From: Gyromitra esculenta
Lineage: Eukaryota; Ascomycota; Pezizomycetes; Pezizales; Discinaceae
DNA length: 64,000 bases
Direction of reading: 5' to 3'
Assembly (NCBI GenBank): GCA_038503075.1
Contig: JBCAML010000015.1
Location: 744,001 to 808,000, forward strand
The position numbers and the translations under genes are program-made. Shown here in pieces: positions 45,848 through 57,559 of the stretch; positions within the stretch are counted from its first letter, which is position 1, and every line of letters begins with the position of its first letter. Below the pieces are notes generated by a model. The model did not search any database. It was not told the DNA's origin and was given only the letters and a program-made list of their open reading frames with translations.

Positions 45848-48275
45848 TTAGCGCACGGGATGACCTATCGGATTCCAAGTTCTTCTTTCATCCATGCTTC
45901 TTGCGATCCTCCCACCCGGTGTCAATGGTGGCATCGGTCTCCTATGCCCATCTCCTTCTACATCTTCATCCGAATAATCATCGGTAGTCTCATCCGCCAG
46001 TCTCTGAAAATAATCTGCGAGTCCTCCATTCGAAACTACTGACTCGTATCTTGGGGGCGGAGTAATGAGTGGTGGGGGAGCAACGTCGTGATCAAATGGA
46101 GGAGGGTTGTGTGAGGGGTATCGAATTAGATGCATCGGTCTTGCAGCTCTGCTGTTTTCGTCTAGCGGAGGTGTGGCGTCGTCCGCCGTCATCTGTGAAG
46201 CCGCATTTGAAGCCATGGTCGGTGTTCCATCGCGAGGTGAGTTTCGCCGGGCCAAGTGCGGACATGCACATGCCCCAGAGCCACACAGTATTCCGGAGTT
46301 GGGGCCGGGATTATATGCTGGAAGAGCGGTGTTTGCACCTGTTGCACGACATGAAAGGATGTGAAACGGGGAGTCAATGGAGATTTCAAAGTGTCTTCGC
46401 TTTGATGGATCATTAGGATCAGTTTTGCTGAGTCGCATCACGATCTATGATTCGAGTTAGTTTCATTAAATCTAAAATATTCTTACAATACAGTAATATC
46501 GTACCTTAATCCAATGGTGAACTTGGATGTTTTGATACGTGGTATCAAAGTGTATGCGATCTTTTTCCTTGACATTACAGCCTGGCAGCTGCACCGAAAA
46601 TTCCATTTCCGTAGGCCCGATATTCTGCTCCCCGTTCAGGTCCCCCAAAAGATTATCTGACCCATTCGAAGAATCGATACCCCGCCCACCAGCCGTTTCG
46701 CTCGGGGCGAACCCCCCACCAACTAAAACTCTCGCAGAAGAACCAGCAAATGTTGATGTTGATGGCCCGTCTGCCCTCTTTTCAAACAACTGGACTTTCT
46801 TCGTTGGATCCATTCTGTGCACCTTTTTGTTCTTACAAGAATATTCAATATTTTCCGTAATGAATATTTTAATTCGGTGGCACCGCACTTTTGCTAGTGG
46901 TGTCAGTTTGAATGCGATGGGTATTGTAGAGCCTAGTGGAAATGATTTCCCCGATATAACAATATCATAGTGTAGTTGGTCCTCCCATGTGCGGCTGATA
47001 GCTATTGGTTCTGAGCACTCTAAACTTGCCTCTGCTGGGCATCTGATAAGTGTGACGTCCTTCTTCCCAACCAGGTTTGGCCGGAATGCTCCAGGTCGCT
47101 CGATGACACCTTCCAATTCGTACTTCACGGATCCAAGCTCAACAGCGATAGTCTCCGGTAGGCAGCTTTCAAGCGGTAGTTCGAAATTGTAGATGTAATC
47201 ACCAGGTTGGAAAACTCGGTAGCCGCGCTGAGCCACAGATACTCCAGAAGGCGGATCCCCTTTACCAAAACTTCGAGTTTGTGATAACTGTAGAGACGTG
47301 CGGCGGCTGTCCTGTGAACCAAGTAACGCTGGCTGTATCCCAAGCGGTGATGCTGAGCGTGCCAAGTGGCCAATAGCTGACGAGATAGATAACGAGCTGT
47401 CACTTGGGTTCCTGTAAAGGCGGCATGAATCCGCACCATGCCCAAGTTCTGCTGTTACAAACTGTGCGTTAAAGAATTGCCATACATGTTGCATTATATC
47501 CTTCTCCTCGATATATTCGGATTTCTTTGGTGGAATGCCTAATTCTCCAATTGTAAGCCTCTCTATTATTTTTTTCTGATTATTCTAAATTATATTTACC
47601 CTCTGGCCATTCTGTCCTAGCTTTACCCCGAAAGGTCAAGCTGACAGCTTTAATTTTGGTCGGCTTTGCTATCCTTAGAACCAAACTTCCTCGCAACATG
47701 GCTGGCGTTCTATCGGAATGATCGCTCTGGTCGAATCCCTGTAGGAATAGCATCGGTTCGGCAAGTTGGATCGTCATGGTGACAGCTCCTCCACTTGTCG
47801 ATGCCTGGGGTTTCTCTGACGTCAGAGGTCCCTCCAACGACCCACAATCTCCACTGTGATTGCTCGACCACGCAGGAGGAGCACCATTTATTGGCTGGGG
47901 TAATGAAAGATGTCGCGAATGGCTATTTGCATGAGAGGGGATTCCAGAGTTTCCCCCTCCCATTGGCCGTCCGGCTGGCATTTTAGAAGAAGATGGTTGA
48001 GCTGAAGGACACTTTCGATTTGAGAACGAGGATGACGACGAAACAGCTTGAGCGAATAGCCGCTTCGCAACAGCAGAGGGAGTTCTCTGAATTCGGCGGG
48101 CGATAGATTCAGCTGAATTGTGGAAGGAGGACGAGGTTGAGGTTGAAGCGAATGAAGATTGTTGAAGGCTTCTCCGGCGACTGCTGGGACGGGTGCGTCG
48201 ACTCGGATGTGCAGCGTTTTGGTGGTTTGTAAAGGCGGGGGGTTGCGCCGCGTGAATAACTGCAGATGTCATCAT
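45848..48275 (-). CDS. Alpha-arrestin ubiquitin-ligase adaptor (PPxY)
   Basis: Three exons on the minus strand: 48275-47600, 47538-46505 and 46444-45848, about 768 residues. The first 160 residues are Ser-rich and basic. The arrestin N fold begins near 165 (VTMTIQLAEPMLFLQGFDQS; LRGSLVLRIAKPTKIKAVSL; GYRVFQPGDYIYNFELPLES). The arrestin C fold follows (LHYDIVISGKSFPLGSTIPI; HHWIKIVMRLSKTDP; KRRHFEISIDSPFHILSC). The tail carries PPRY at about 700-703, a PPxY motif that binds WW domains of Rsp5/Nedd4-type ligases. These adaptors direct ubiquitination and endocytosis of plasma-membrane transporters (Rod1/Art group; CreD in Aspergillus). Introns are 61 and 60 bp; the second joins VHHWIK to IVMRLS, a conserved segment. 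The TTG-initiated upstream extension was rejected in favour of ATG 48275. Confidence 0.9.
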
Positions 48276-50610
48276 GTCGGTAAACGGCTTCTTTTTTTTT
48301 TCCCCCCACAAGGTTGTTGTCAAGCGTCAAGTATCGTTATAGAAGCAAGTGTCCACAGAGAACAAGATAACGATACGAGACGGACGGACAGACAGATGGA
48401 CAGCGGACAGGAAGATTTAAGAGATGGTGGTAGGCAGGTAGGTGTTATGTTTATATATATAATGATAATAATCACGGACAGGCAGTTTCTGGATGTGTGT
48501 CTGGAAGAGCAGAGCAGAGCTTACTATCTGTGATTGATCCTCGTCGGCGTCAAGAGGCACGACCAGAATGCTAGCCGGAGATGTCTCAATATAAACAGAT
48601 CTGGGTCCCGTTTTCCCCTGCGAGTGTGGGGGGGATCTTTAATATCTATCTATGGGTGGATGTGTGTGTAATGTGTAATGGAGCGAAGCGAGGGCTGAGC
48701 AGTGAGTGAGCCAAGGAGGCAGGAAGAGTAAAATGAGCGAGGGAGCGAAGGGATGGGCGAGCGAGCAGTGTGTGATGAACGAGCGGGTTGTGAATGAGCG
48801 CAATTACAACTACCTGTAGATTTTTGAAGTTCGTTTTGTTCTCATTTTAATTGCGGTTTTATGGGAAAAAGCAGGATTCCCAGTACCTATTCCCCTACCG
48901 ACCCTTACACGCAGGGGATAGTTGAGACGGACGAGTCTTTCCTTTCCCTCAACCCAAACAGCCGCGAAGAGATTGCTGCCCTATCACTTCTGCCAGCTGG
49001 GAATGCACGGCGATAGGTTGAACTCCATTCATGTAGAGTACATGAATGTGTTCAGGCACCTGCGATGAGGGATCAGGTTGGATGCACTAGCAACCCATCC
49101 CCACCGCCCATTGATCAAGTGGCAGTTCCAGTTCCCAGACGAGGGTTTCGGCAAGGCCATGACGAAAACACACATTGTAGAAATATTACTTTCAAGGAAG
49201 ACGACTTCCCACCCTTCCCGCATGTATGATGGGGTCTGGATTGGGGCCACAAGAACTCCGAATAATACTCTGGCCTCCTCTTGCTCGTGCTCTTCCTCCA
49301 CTTCCACCTCCACCACATCTCGTCATTATTTCCCCGCAACCGCTTCAGGCGGCAGATACCTGGAGGGGGCAAGATAAAAAACGACCTAGGGGCACGCGGT
49401 TTTATTCCCACTATTGGGGGTCTCGCGAAAGAAAACAACAGCATCAGATATTTATCACAGTAGCACAGGATTTGGAATATGCTGACTTTGTCGGACGTCC
49501 TTCCAGCGGTATGGGCTGTCCCTGATTCCCGGATGCATCTCCGCGTGTGGGCGCATGACATCAGAAGAAAAGGGTTGTTCGTACATATCTGGTGCAGGGA
49601 TGGATGGATGGATTGCGTCTACACCACCACCGGAGCCACAAAAACGTTGCTCCTCTGCATCTGATTTTTTCATGCGCCAGTGGAGGATCTCTGATCTGGT
49701 GCACCGGATTTTATTGCTTGTATCACTTTCCTTGGTATCAAGACGTGGCCAAGAGGATACATGTAGGTACTGGTCTTTGATCGGTGCATTGCACAATCAC
49801 TTGGACTGTATCTTCTTCCATCTGTTGTGTATGTACATGTACATGTAGCGGAGGCAAACATTCCCTGAATTTCACTCTTTGATCCAGTTCGGTCTCCTTC
49901 GGACGTGGAGTTTAGGCCAGGCACCGAGTCAACCGGGAGAACGAATCCAAGCCTAAGCCCTGCCAGTGTCGAGGATCTGGGATCGCCCCGCAGTGCCCCA
50001 ATGTACCGCTGTCCCACGTCAGTTCCGTTCCGGGGACAGCGTTGCCGAAGTCACCGGCGCTTCACCCACTCCCACGCGCGTGGCTTGCCCAGAAATCTGT
50101 TTCCTTTTTTATCTCCTACACCGAGAAGAAAACTTGCCTGCCTGCTTGGAGGAATCCGCCCCCCATCCCCATCCCCATCCCCCACAGATACTGTGTCTGT
50201 GCTGATATAAGGTCACAGGCGGTGCTTGCAAGTTGTAATGTTCATGTTGGCTAACACGGCACGCGATCAGGAGCATATAGACTGCTCGCAATAACAAAGT
50301 CGTCCAGTTAAGAACTGCTTATGTGCGAACTTTTTCTTTGCATATGTATCTTATATCCACTCACGGCTGGCAAAGAGTGATTTTTTGGTTTTTCGCTCCT
50401 CCCTTCCCTGCCGATGCCCACGAGTCACGATACATACATGTACATGTTTCTTGAATGGAATGCCCGGAACAGCGGAGCAATTCATCGCAATCCCCGAATC
50501 CGAACCGGCTCTTCCGAGGCCGAATTGGCGTAAACCCCACCGCAGGAACGCTTCGGCTACTAGTTGGTCGTAAGCTCAGGAACGAGAAGCCAAAAAGAAG
50601 CGAACGGGTT
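48276..50610. other. Gene-free region, left part
   Basis: No supported gene. Frames at 49,000-49,850 on both strands are mutually overlapping and compositionally odd. TACATGTA occurs at 49758, 49834, 49840 and 50435. The start of the region (48,280-48,540) is the promoter of the arrestin gene and carries a T run. Confidence 0.5.
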
Positions 50611-50612
50611 TA

Positions 50613-50746
50613 CTTGTGCTCTAGCATAAGTATATAAAAACAAGGGCAAGGCTTTGGCCAGCCAAATTTTGAAGTGCTGCTGCGGGACGAATTAAAAAAA
50701 CTTTGCCACCAAAAGGCATTTTCAGGTACTTATGCTAGAGCACGAG
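50613..50746. mobile_element. 134-bp MITE-like element with 20-bp TIRs and TA duplication
   Basis: The left terminus CTTGTGCTCTAGCATAAGTA (50613-50632) and the right terminus (50727-50746) are inverted repeats with 19 of 20 bases matching. Both are flanked by TA (50611-50612 and 50747-50748), the target duplication of Tc1/mariner elements. The interior of about 94 bp is non-coding. Family assignment rests on the TA duplication and TIR layout. Confidence 0.65.
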
Positions 50747-50748
50747 TA

Positions 50749-52358
50749 TATTGAAATGCAAGTCTCATCTGAGTTATATCATGAGAATGGGGAGTTTGAG
50801 GATTTACCGAGTGGTGCATTACTCTTCTCGATAAACTCTTATACTATGATCTGTGTTAGTAATAGATAATACATTGCTTTACAGAACTTGGTGGGGTTAC
50901 CGAGAGCGCTAGCTAGGTACTATACTAGAGTATTCGCGAGGGCCTTTAAGTTTTATTCGTTTCAACAAGAATCAAATATTCAAAATTCGCCTTGCCATCC
51001 CCACAACCACATGTAGCACACCGTCGGCAAACCACACTCGTAGATATCAGCATGAATTCCTGCTGATCTTTGCTCCGCTCCTTTTCAAGGCGTCATGATG
51101 CCCCAGCAGATTTCCCGTATGGGATTCTGGGCCTTCCAGCTTCTATAGCTAATATTCTACTTCACTACGGATACTTACCTCTACCAGAGGAGATTACGTT
51201 TTTGGCTTCTCGTTTTTTTTTATAAACATTATTATTTTGTTTGCTATTCGTTATGACACGCGAGAGTGGTTGACACGGCTCATACAGTATTTCTTGACGG
51301 ATAGATGCATATTACATACTATGAAATTTAGCTCCACTGGTACACACCTCGATCAGGGGATCCTGGGAAAATCGTCGTCGGGGATTATGAACGTCAAAAC
51401 TGGAATATAAGACATCGGTCGATGCCGAAGCCAAAGATGAGCGGGGAATACGTGAGACACAAGACACCAAATTCTTAGCCATTCGAACAACCCATCGTCA
51501 CCATCTCTTAGCTTATTAGGGGATGACCAGTGCATTTAGAGTAGAATAGTTGACATCATTATCGTCGACGCGGGTTGAGAACGCTTGGTTTATCTTAAGG
51601 TCTGAGCTTTCAATTTATTATTACTGGCGTATAAACCTTTTTTTTTTTTTTGTCCAAGTGCTGAACCTAGGTAAACATACACATGGGAGGTATGAATGAT
51701 AAGTTTCGGAAATTTTTGACAGTATGGTTATATGAGAGTACGATGGAAGGGGACACTAGAAATAAGTTGAATGGCTCGTTAATACGATGTAGGTACTTGA
51801 GGTTTTGGAAAGAATCGTTTAGTCTTTTTGATTTTTTTTTGAACACTAATCATATTCTATCACTTGTAGCGGGATCCGAGCTGTGGCAATGACGTTCAGT
51901 GTTTGATTTGGATGACCGGTGGCGTGTCTGATCATAAAAACAGTAGGAATAGCCCATCTTGAGAAATATCGATACCTATTCTTTCGCGTCAGAGTGTCAT
52001 ATCGCTAACTACATAGATAAGCTAGTATTGTAGTGAGGATCTACAGTACGAGAAAGCTGTGTGTTCTTGGTACGGCATTGATGCGGTATTCTGGAGAATG
52101 CTAGATTAAGTCGGCTGTGTTACAGAACTTTTCGTCCAGCTTGGTAGCACTTCCAACTTAAAACCGTATTTCTCACCGATGCAGTAGTGAAAACACCCCT
52201 CTTTCCGCCACTGTAGGTACTAAAACCCTTTCTATGCCTGATATTAATGTTTTCGAAGTTTGGGCCTAATTATTCTCGAATCGCTTGGTTCCTTCTCATC
52301 TAACAGGTATACATGTAGTTTAATAACCTTTGTTTAACTGGCATTGGACGACGGTAGA
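50749..52358. other. Gene-free region, middle part
   Basis: AT-rich sequence with T runs at about 51,218 and 51,640. A 69-codon frame at 51,683-51,892 has no support. TACATGTA lies at 52310. Confidence 0.5.
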
Positions 52359-52360
52359 TA

Positions 52361-52604
52361 CCGTGCTTTGTGCTGTGGCGAGATTGTGCAATAGCGAGAA
52401 CTAACCACATAAAACAGGTTGGAGGGTGTGATGGATTAGGTTTGAGCAAGTGAAAGCCTCACGAAGCCGCGACCACCAATCACCAACGATGTTTAGTGTG
52501 AAGTAAAGGCGATCCTGACGACATTTAACTAGCCCACTACCCATCCACCCATCCCTTCGGTTAGTTCTCGCTATTGCACAATCTTGCCACTGCGCAAAAC
52601 ACGG
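52361..52604. mobile_element. 244-bp MITE-like element with 46-bp TIRs and TA duplication
   Basis: Inverted terminal arms at 52361-52406 and 52559-52604 match at 42 of 46 positions. The outer end reads CCGTGCTTTGTGC on the left, and the inner portion (ATTGTGCAATAGCGAGAACT) is identical in both arms. Both ends abut TA (52359-52360 and 52605-52606), as expected for Tc1/mariner-type insertion. The interior of 152 bp is non-coding. The TIR differs from that of the element at 50.6 kb, so they are separate families. Confidence 0.72.
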
Positions 52605-53051
52605 TACATGTATTATCGCGCCATGTTTATTTGCGCATCGGGAGTGGCACGGGCCGCGCGTCAAATGGGGTTAGAAACCTTTCAAACACCAAAGTGCAAA
52701 GCAGGTATCTGCTTCCACTAGAACGGTAACTACATGTACATGTACATGTATAGGAAAGAGTTCCTTCCGGGTAAGACGGCATGAACGGCTCATCAAAACT
52801 CACTCGACGTTTGTTATTCATAGATGACAACAGTCTCAACCTAACGAATGGCATTTGGGGGGTTAAATTCTATGGTCTGTGATTTTACAAGCTCTAAGTG
52901 CGGTAGATTGCCGAAATGCTGAGTTGTAGGTTATAGGCGTGCAAGGGGTGAGGGAAACTCACAAAATTCGGAATTTCTGTTGGTGCAGAGTGGGAGCTAA
53001 TTCCTTAGTCTAGTAACTCCACCGCCGCTGCAGCAAAAGAAATATTTGTAT
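52605..53051. other. Gene-free region between the MITE and tRNA-Ser
   Basis: Non-coding; contains TACATGTA at 52605 and a run of three overlapping copies at 52731-52750. Confidence 0.55.
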
Positions 53052-53147
53052 CGACATCGGCAGGGTTTGAACCTACGCTCCCGAAGGAATCAGATAACCG
53101 AATCTAACAATTCAAGTCTGACGCCTTAACCACTCGGCCACGATGTC
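53052..53147 (-). tRNA. tRNA-Ser (UGA) with a 15-nt intron
   Basis: Class II tRNA on the minus strand: acceptor GACATCG/CGATGTC with discriminator G, D arm GCCGAGTGGTTAAGGC, anticodon stem TCAGA/TCTGA, long variable arm, and B box GGTTCAAACCC. Anticodon TGA at 53114-53112, then A37 and a 15-nt intron (about 53110-53096). One base differs from the copy at 57.5 kb (GGTTA against GGTAA before the 3' anticodon stem, within or at the end of the intron). Confidence 0.93.
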
Positions 53148-53745
53148 TTGATGTCAGTGGTCAGTTAATTTTATTAGAACCAAATTTCTGCCTTAAGATC
53201 AATACAAAGCATTCAAAAAGCTCCAAATTACATGTAATTAAAACTCTAGCCGGATGTTAGTCCTGTTAAAGCATGAGAGGGTGGTTCTAAGAAAAAGTAA
53301 TTCCCCTAAATATTTGGCGTGTTGGAGCGCTAGAGATCTTGGGCTGGTAGGGCAAAGTGAGTATATGTAGCCCCCGAGTGATAATAAGTATCGCCGCGAT
53401 ATCTCTATTTAAATAGCAGGCCTCCTGTGATCAAGATTCGGGAGGGACAATTTTTTAGCTTCATACACAATGGGAGATGAGGAGGATTATCTGCGTATTT
53501 TGTAAATAGGATACTTTTAATATGGCTACTGGAAAGATACCTTAAAACTCATAATAATACAGGCACGTACTTAGTTACTACTATTACAGTCATTTGAAGT
53601 TAAAGGTACCCGTTCAAAAGTAACACCGAAGAGATAGGACTGCTCACGCCGACCAAAAGGAAAAAGGTACCTCCAACACCTCTAACGCCGAAAGGAATAT
53701 GTTCATCTACGATATTTCGTCAAAAGATTTCACGTTACTAAAATA
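53148..53745. other. Intergenic region downstream of DPB11
   Basis: About 600 bp, AT-rich, with one TACATGTA at 53229. DPB11 3' UTR probably occupies the right part. Confidence 0.55.
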
Positions 53746-56700
53746 TCACCTGTTCCTCTTCATCCTGCGTGTCACAGAGCTAGAACCATCTACATCAACC
53801 GCGGTCTTTATTCTTCTGGCAACACCTCTCGTCGGTTTTGGTGTCTCAATTTCAAAAGCATCCCCGCTGAGTTTCGCTCTCACATTTTTCCGCTCGTGCT
53901 CGGCCTCCGGATCAGCATATCTGATAGCTTGACTTGGTGCTGGAAGCTCTGTTTCTTGCTTAAATAAAATATTAAGGCCTTTATCTTTGGCGTCCTTAAT
54001 TTCTTGTCTATTTCGTTGTTGGGACGGAGGTACCGATTCCGCACGGCTGGAGCTGACGGAGGATGCTCGAGAGAAGCCGCCGTATGAAGATAGATTTAAT
54101 GTCGCCTTCCCTTGAAGTTTTCCACGTGGCTTTCTACGTTTGTCCATAGCAGTAGTAAGCTCGCCCTTGCCCAGTTTGCCCAAGATGTTGCCGATACTAG
54201 CAGGTGCTTTTTTGTCCAATCCGTCGAGTGCTTCTGGGATTTTTCGGGCCTCAGTTGGCACAGGTTGAACCGAAAAAGATGGGTGCGTTGGCATTGGGTT
54301 GGATGTTGGAGGTGTTAGTTGTGGGGTCCTAGCTTGACAGATGGCGTCGAGGGCATCGTCATCGTCATCGTCATTATCATGAGCCGAAATCTCTGCTTCA
54401 TCCTCCTCGGGCACCCTTTTCTCTAATTTAACTTTCGGTTCTGACAATATCTGAAGCTCCATGGTATTTACTGGAGATAGGCTGCTAGAACTATCCTTTG
54501 TTAATTCCATTTGCAAGCCTCCGCCTGGTACAATGGTTGGAGGATAAGCCTTTTCATTTACCAACTCCCCCGACTTTTTGCACCTATACAACCAATCCGG
54601 CGACACTATATGGCAGCCATTAATAATGCTTGCCACTTTAAAATCTTTTGTTGTGTCTCGAGAAGTTTTTGACGAATGTATTAAGTGTGTGATAGGGATC
54701 ATGTCATTTTGAGAAAAAGTTTCTACAATAGAGGCACCAAGATATTCCGCGATTGAGTTTAGCTCAGTGCCACGAGCCTATATTTGGGATCTTGTCAGCT
54801 AGAATTCATGATGTAGAGATGGTACCAAATACCTTTAGTTGTCTGCTTACGCAGACTACACATCCGTGTAAAATACCAATCTTCTTGCTTTCCCGTGTAA
54901 CCTCGTTGGTCTGAACTCTTACGTTCCGTTCCATCTGTTCTCTGATGTCCATATTGTTGAACGGCGGCGCGGAAGTCTTTGCATCGGCATCAGCTCCAGT
55001 CTCTTCGTCTGAGATTCTCCTCCTAAGCCTGTCTCCGAAAGACTGCAAGTTCTCACCCAGAAGCTTTCCTCCCTGGAAATTTGTTCCTGCAAGCCGCGGC
55101 CTCTTATTATCCTCCAAATCTCTAGTATCCCCTGCCCTTTTGCTGCTTCCCGTGCCTTCTAGTGCCGAGATTTCTGTTCTAATTCGCTCCGGACCTTTCA
55201 CCAAAAAATCTGCGAACGGCACCCCCTTTGACTGTTTGAGACATTCTTTGAACCATTCGGCGGTTACAACGGCTATGTTGTTTTGGACAGCAAACTCGAA
55301 CTTCTCGCCTTTCGCCGGAAGATCCGTAACGAGTAAATGCCTCTTCTTTGATAAGAAATCCTGAAAGCTCCCGCCTGCCAAAGCAAATAATCGGTATTAA
55401 CAAAATAAATACTTGGATTAATTATAATTAGGATTCATTTTTGAGGAAAGCAGACCTAGTAGGGTTATTAATTTCCTCATGTGTAATAGCTCAATTCCTG
55501 AAAATTGTGTCAAACAAATCTCCAGGCCCTCAAATCCTAGTTTCCACATTAGCGCTGTAACTGATATTTCACCTCCAGCCTTTCTAGACTATTCTTACCT
55601 TCTAAAGGATATTCTTCAAATGGCGAATACACAAATCCTTCAGAGGGATCAATAAATCTCCTTTTATGCATACAAGCCTCAATCCACCACTCAGTGACAA
55701 TTGAGGTACTGTTGAGGTTAGAAATATCAGGGCAGTCACGTCTGCGTAGATTATGCGGAACTACGACGAACAGTCGGGATGAATCTTCAAATTTTTTAAG
55801 GTCTTGGAGCGAAGGAGCCACATTTCCATCGTAGGACGTGAGGATATTCTCTATTGTTTCGCCCTATAAACATGTTAATGAATATAAATGTACATTCGTT
55901 TCTACTGAAAACCGTCTAAAAGAATTTAACAAACCTGCTTTTCCGTATAACCATAAATGTAAAAAGTAGCCGAGGCCAAGATTCCTGTCTTAGCCTCGAG
56001 TCTATTTGCTTGCTGTACTATATTTTTTGCTGATGTTCCTGTTGTATCACCGGATTTCCCTACGCTATCCGTGCGCAAATTTTCCTCCCATTCGTCTCTC
56101 TTCTTTGGTTTCGGATTCGATGCTTGTCCTAGAATGTCGCCCCATAGGCTCTGGCTCTGACCCCCTAGCATATCCTCGGCTCTCTTCCGGATCTTCCGTT
56201 TCCCACGGATTTCACCGAAAGGCTCTACAGGCGCAGCAGGCGGTGGTGCTGGCCTAGCACCGGCGCCTATCTTCTCTTTCGGTAAACGCGGGTCGTAGCA
56301 TGATTCTTCCAGTGCCATCCCTCTTTCCAGACTATCATAAAGCCATTCTGCGACTACGACGCTGATACCATTACCCCTAGCAAATTCATATTTATTTCCT
56401 GTAGGAGCTGCAGCGATGAGGTGAGAAACACGTTTCGTCAGGTCCGGATGATAGGTAGCTTTCTGTTCGACCACGAGCTCTTCGATTTTCTTCCTGTCAG
56501 CCACTACGCCACTGTCAGTATTTGCTGGATAACCCTATCAATTGACTAAAAAAAAAACTAAACTCACCATCCAAAATACCAGTGACAGATATTGATAATC
56601 GATATAGGATGGGGAGCTTAAATTTCTCCTCAAAATCACGCGGGTTTATGTCCTCCCCATCAATCCACCGGTCGTACATGGCATCCATCCACTCCACCCC

Positions 56701-57017
56701 CATCACCTTCACATCTGTTCGCATCTTCGCAACATATTTGTATTTCGGCGTCGTTATGTCGCCACAGACTAGATGAGTAACGTCTGAGGTGAGATTTAGG
56801 ACATGTCTCGCCCCCATATCCTGTGCCTTCTTGGCTAGAGCTTGCTAGATGTACATGTATAGTCAGTATTGGTCTTTGGGGGTAACGACGCAGAGGCCCT
56901 TTAATAGTTCGAATGAAAGAGATTACTGACGCGAGACTCGGGGGGGACTGAAGTACAACATATCACAATCCTACTCAGTGGATGAGAGTGCCGTGTAATC
57001 TCAGCCTGGTCGGCCAT
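53746..57017 (-). CDS. DPB11: Dpb11/Rad4(Cut5)/TopBP1 BRCT scaffold protein
   Basis: Seven exons on the minus strand: 57017-56931, 56844-56568, 56503-55935, 55863-55599, 55536-55456, 55374-54833 and 54777-53746, about 950 residues. The protein reads phosphorylated partners to start DNA replication and activate the Mec1/ATR checkpoint. BRCT1 (about 15-105): SRIVICCTSVPPESR, LTSDVTHLVCGD, VKVMGVEWMDAM. BRCT2 (about 108-200): KATYHPDLTKRVSHLIAAAP, SVVVAEWLYDSL. BRCT3 (about 295-395): SIVTEWWIEACMHKRR. BRCT4 (about 400-485): GLEICLTQFSGIELLHMRKL, AVVTAEWFKECL. A fifth BRCT-like segment (about 593-690) has GCVVCVSRQLK, ITHLIHS and HIVSPDWLYRCKKSGE; S. pombe Rad4 has four. A basic tail with SQAIRYADPEAEHERKNVRA follows. 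All splice junctions (55-86 bp introns) keep the BRCT frames. Confidence 0.92.
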
Positions 57018-57463
57018 AGTGACGCGTGGGAAATGTGCAGCTCTGGATGAGTTTAGAACAATAGGTGAAGCTGAGATGGGGTTTCGCGTCCAGCGTTACA
57101 TGCAGCACCTGAGTTGTCGCTAGGGGTTAGGGTTGCTATGCGCAGCCATCAAGAATTGAATATATTTTCAACTTTGTATTAATTCCATCACGCTAAAAAC
57201 GAGTTTACCACCAATAGCCAGCTCTCTACACGATTCTAATTAAAGGTTATCGGCTTACCAGAAATATGTGACTCGATCATATGATGTCACTCGATCGCCA
57301 AGCTTCGGCTCGGAAAATTCAACCCAGGAATTACGAACACGGAATAACGCCTCGCTTCTCTAGAATAATAAAATTCGATCTCATTGCACTTAGAAAACGG
57401 AACTTGGGAGATTAAACTTAGTTGTTAAACGAATGTAACTTGGGCAAAAAAAATGTCTGTTTT
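57018..57463. other. Promoter region of DPB11 and flank of tRNA-Ser
   Basis: About 450 bp without coding sequence. It contains TAGGGGTTAGGGTT at 57121-57134, about 105 bp upstream of the DPB11 start codon. Confidence 0.5.
57121..57134. promoter_or_regulatory. Telobox-like TAGGGGTTAGGGTT upstream of DPB11
   Basis: One and a half telomere-type units with one extra G, just upstream of the minus-strand DPB11 gene. A second such box lies near the F-box gene at 2985. Function inferred only from similarity to known telobox elements. Confidence 0.3.
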
Positions 57464-57559
57464 CGACATCGGCAGGGTTTGAACCTACGCTCCCGAAGGA
57501 ATCAGATTACCGAATCTAACAATTCAAGTCTGACGCCTTAACCACTCGGCCACGATGTC
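57464..57559 (-). tRNA. tRNA-Ser (UGA) with a 15-nt intron
   Basis: Same structure as the copy at 53.1 kb and nearly identical to it. Acceptor GACATCG/CGATGTC with discriminator G, anticodon TGA at 57526-57524, intron at about 57522-57508, B box GGTTCAAACCC. A T run just downstream on the minus strand was not obvious; TTTT at 57,449-57,463 in the reverse direction could end transcription. Confidence 0.93.

Noticed and set aside
49029..49850. Dense overlapping frames up to 148 codons
   Set aside because: Frames occur on both strands in the same sequence without motifs; judged GC-driven chance frames.
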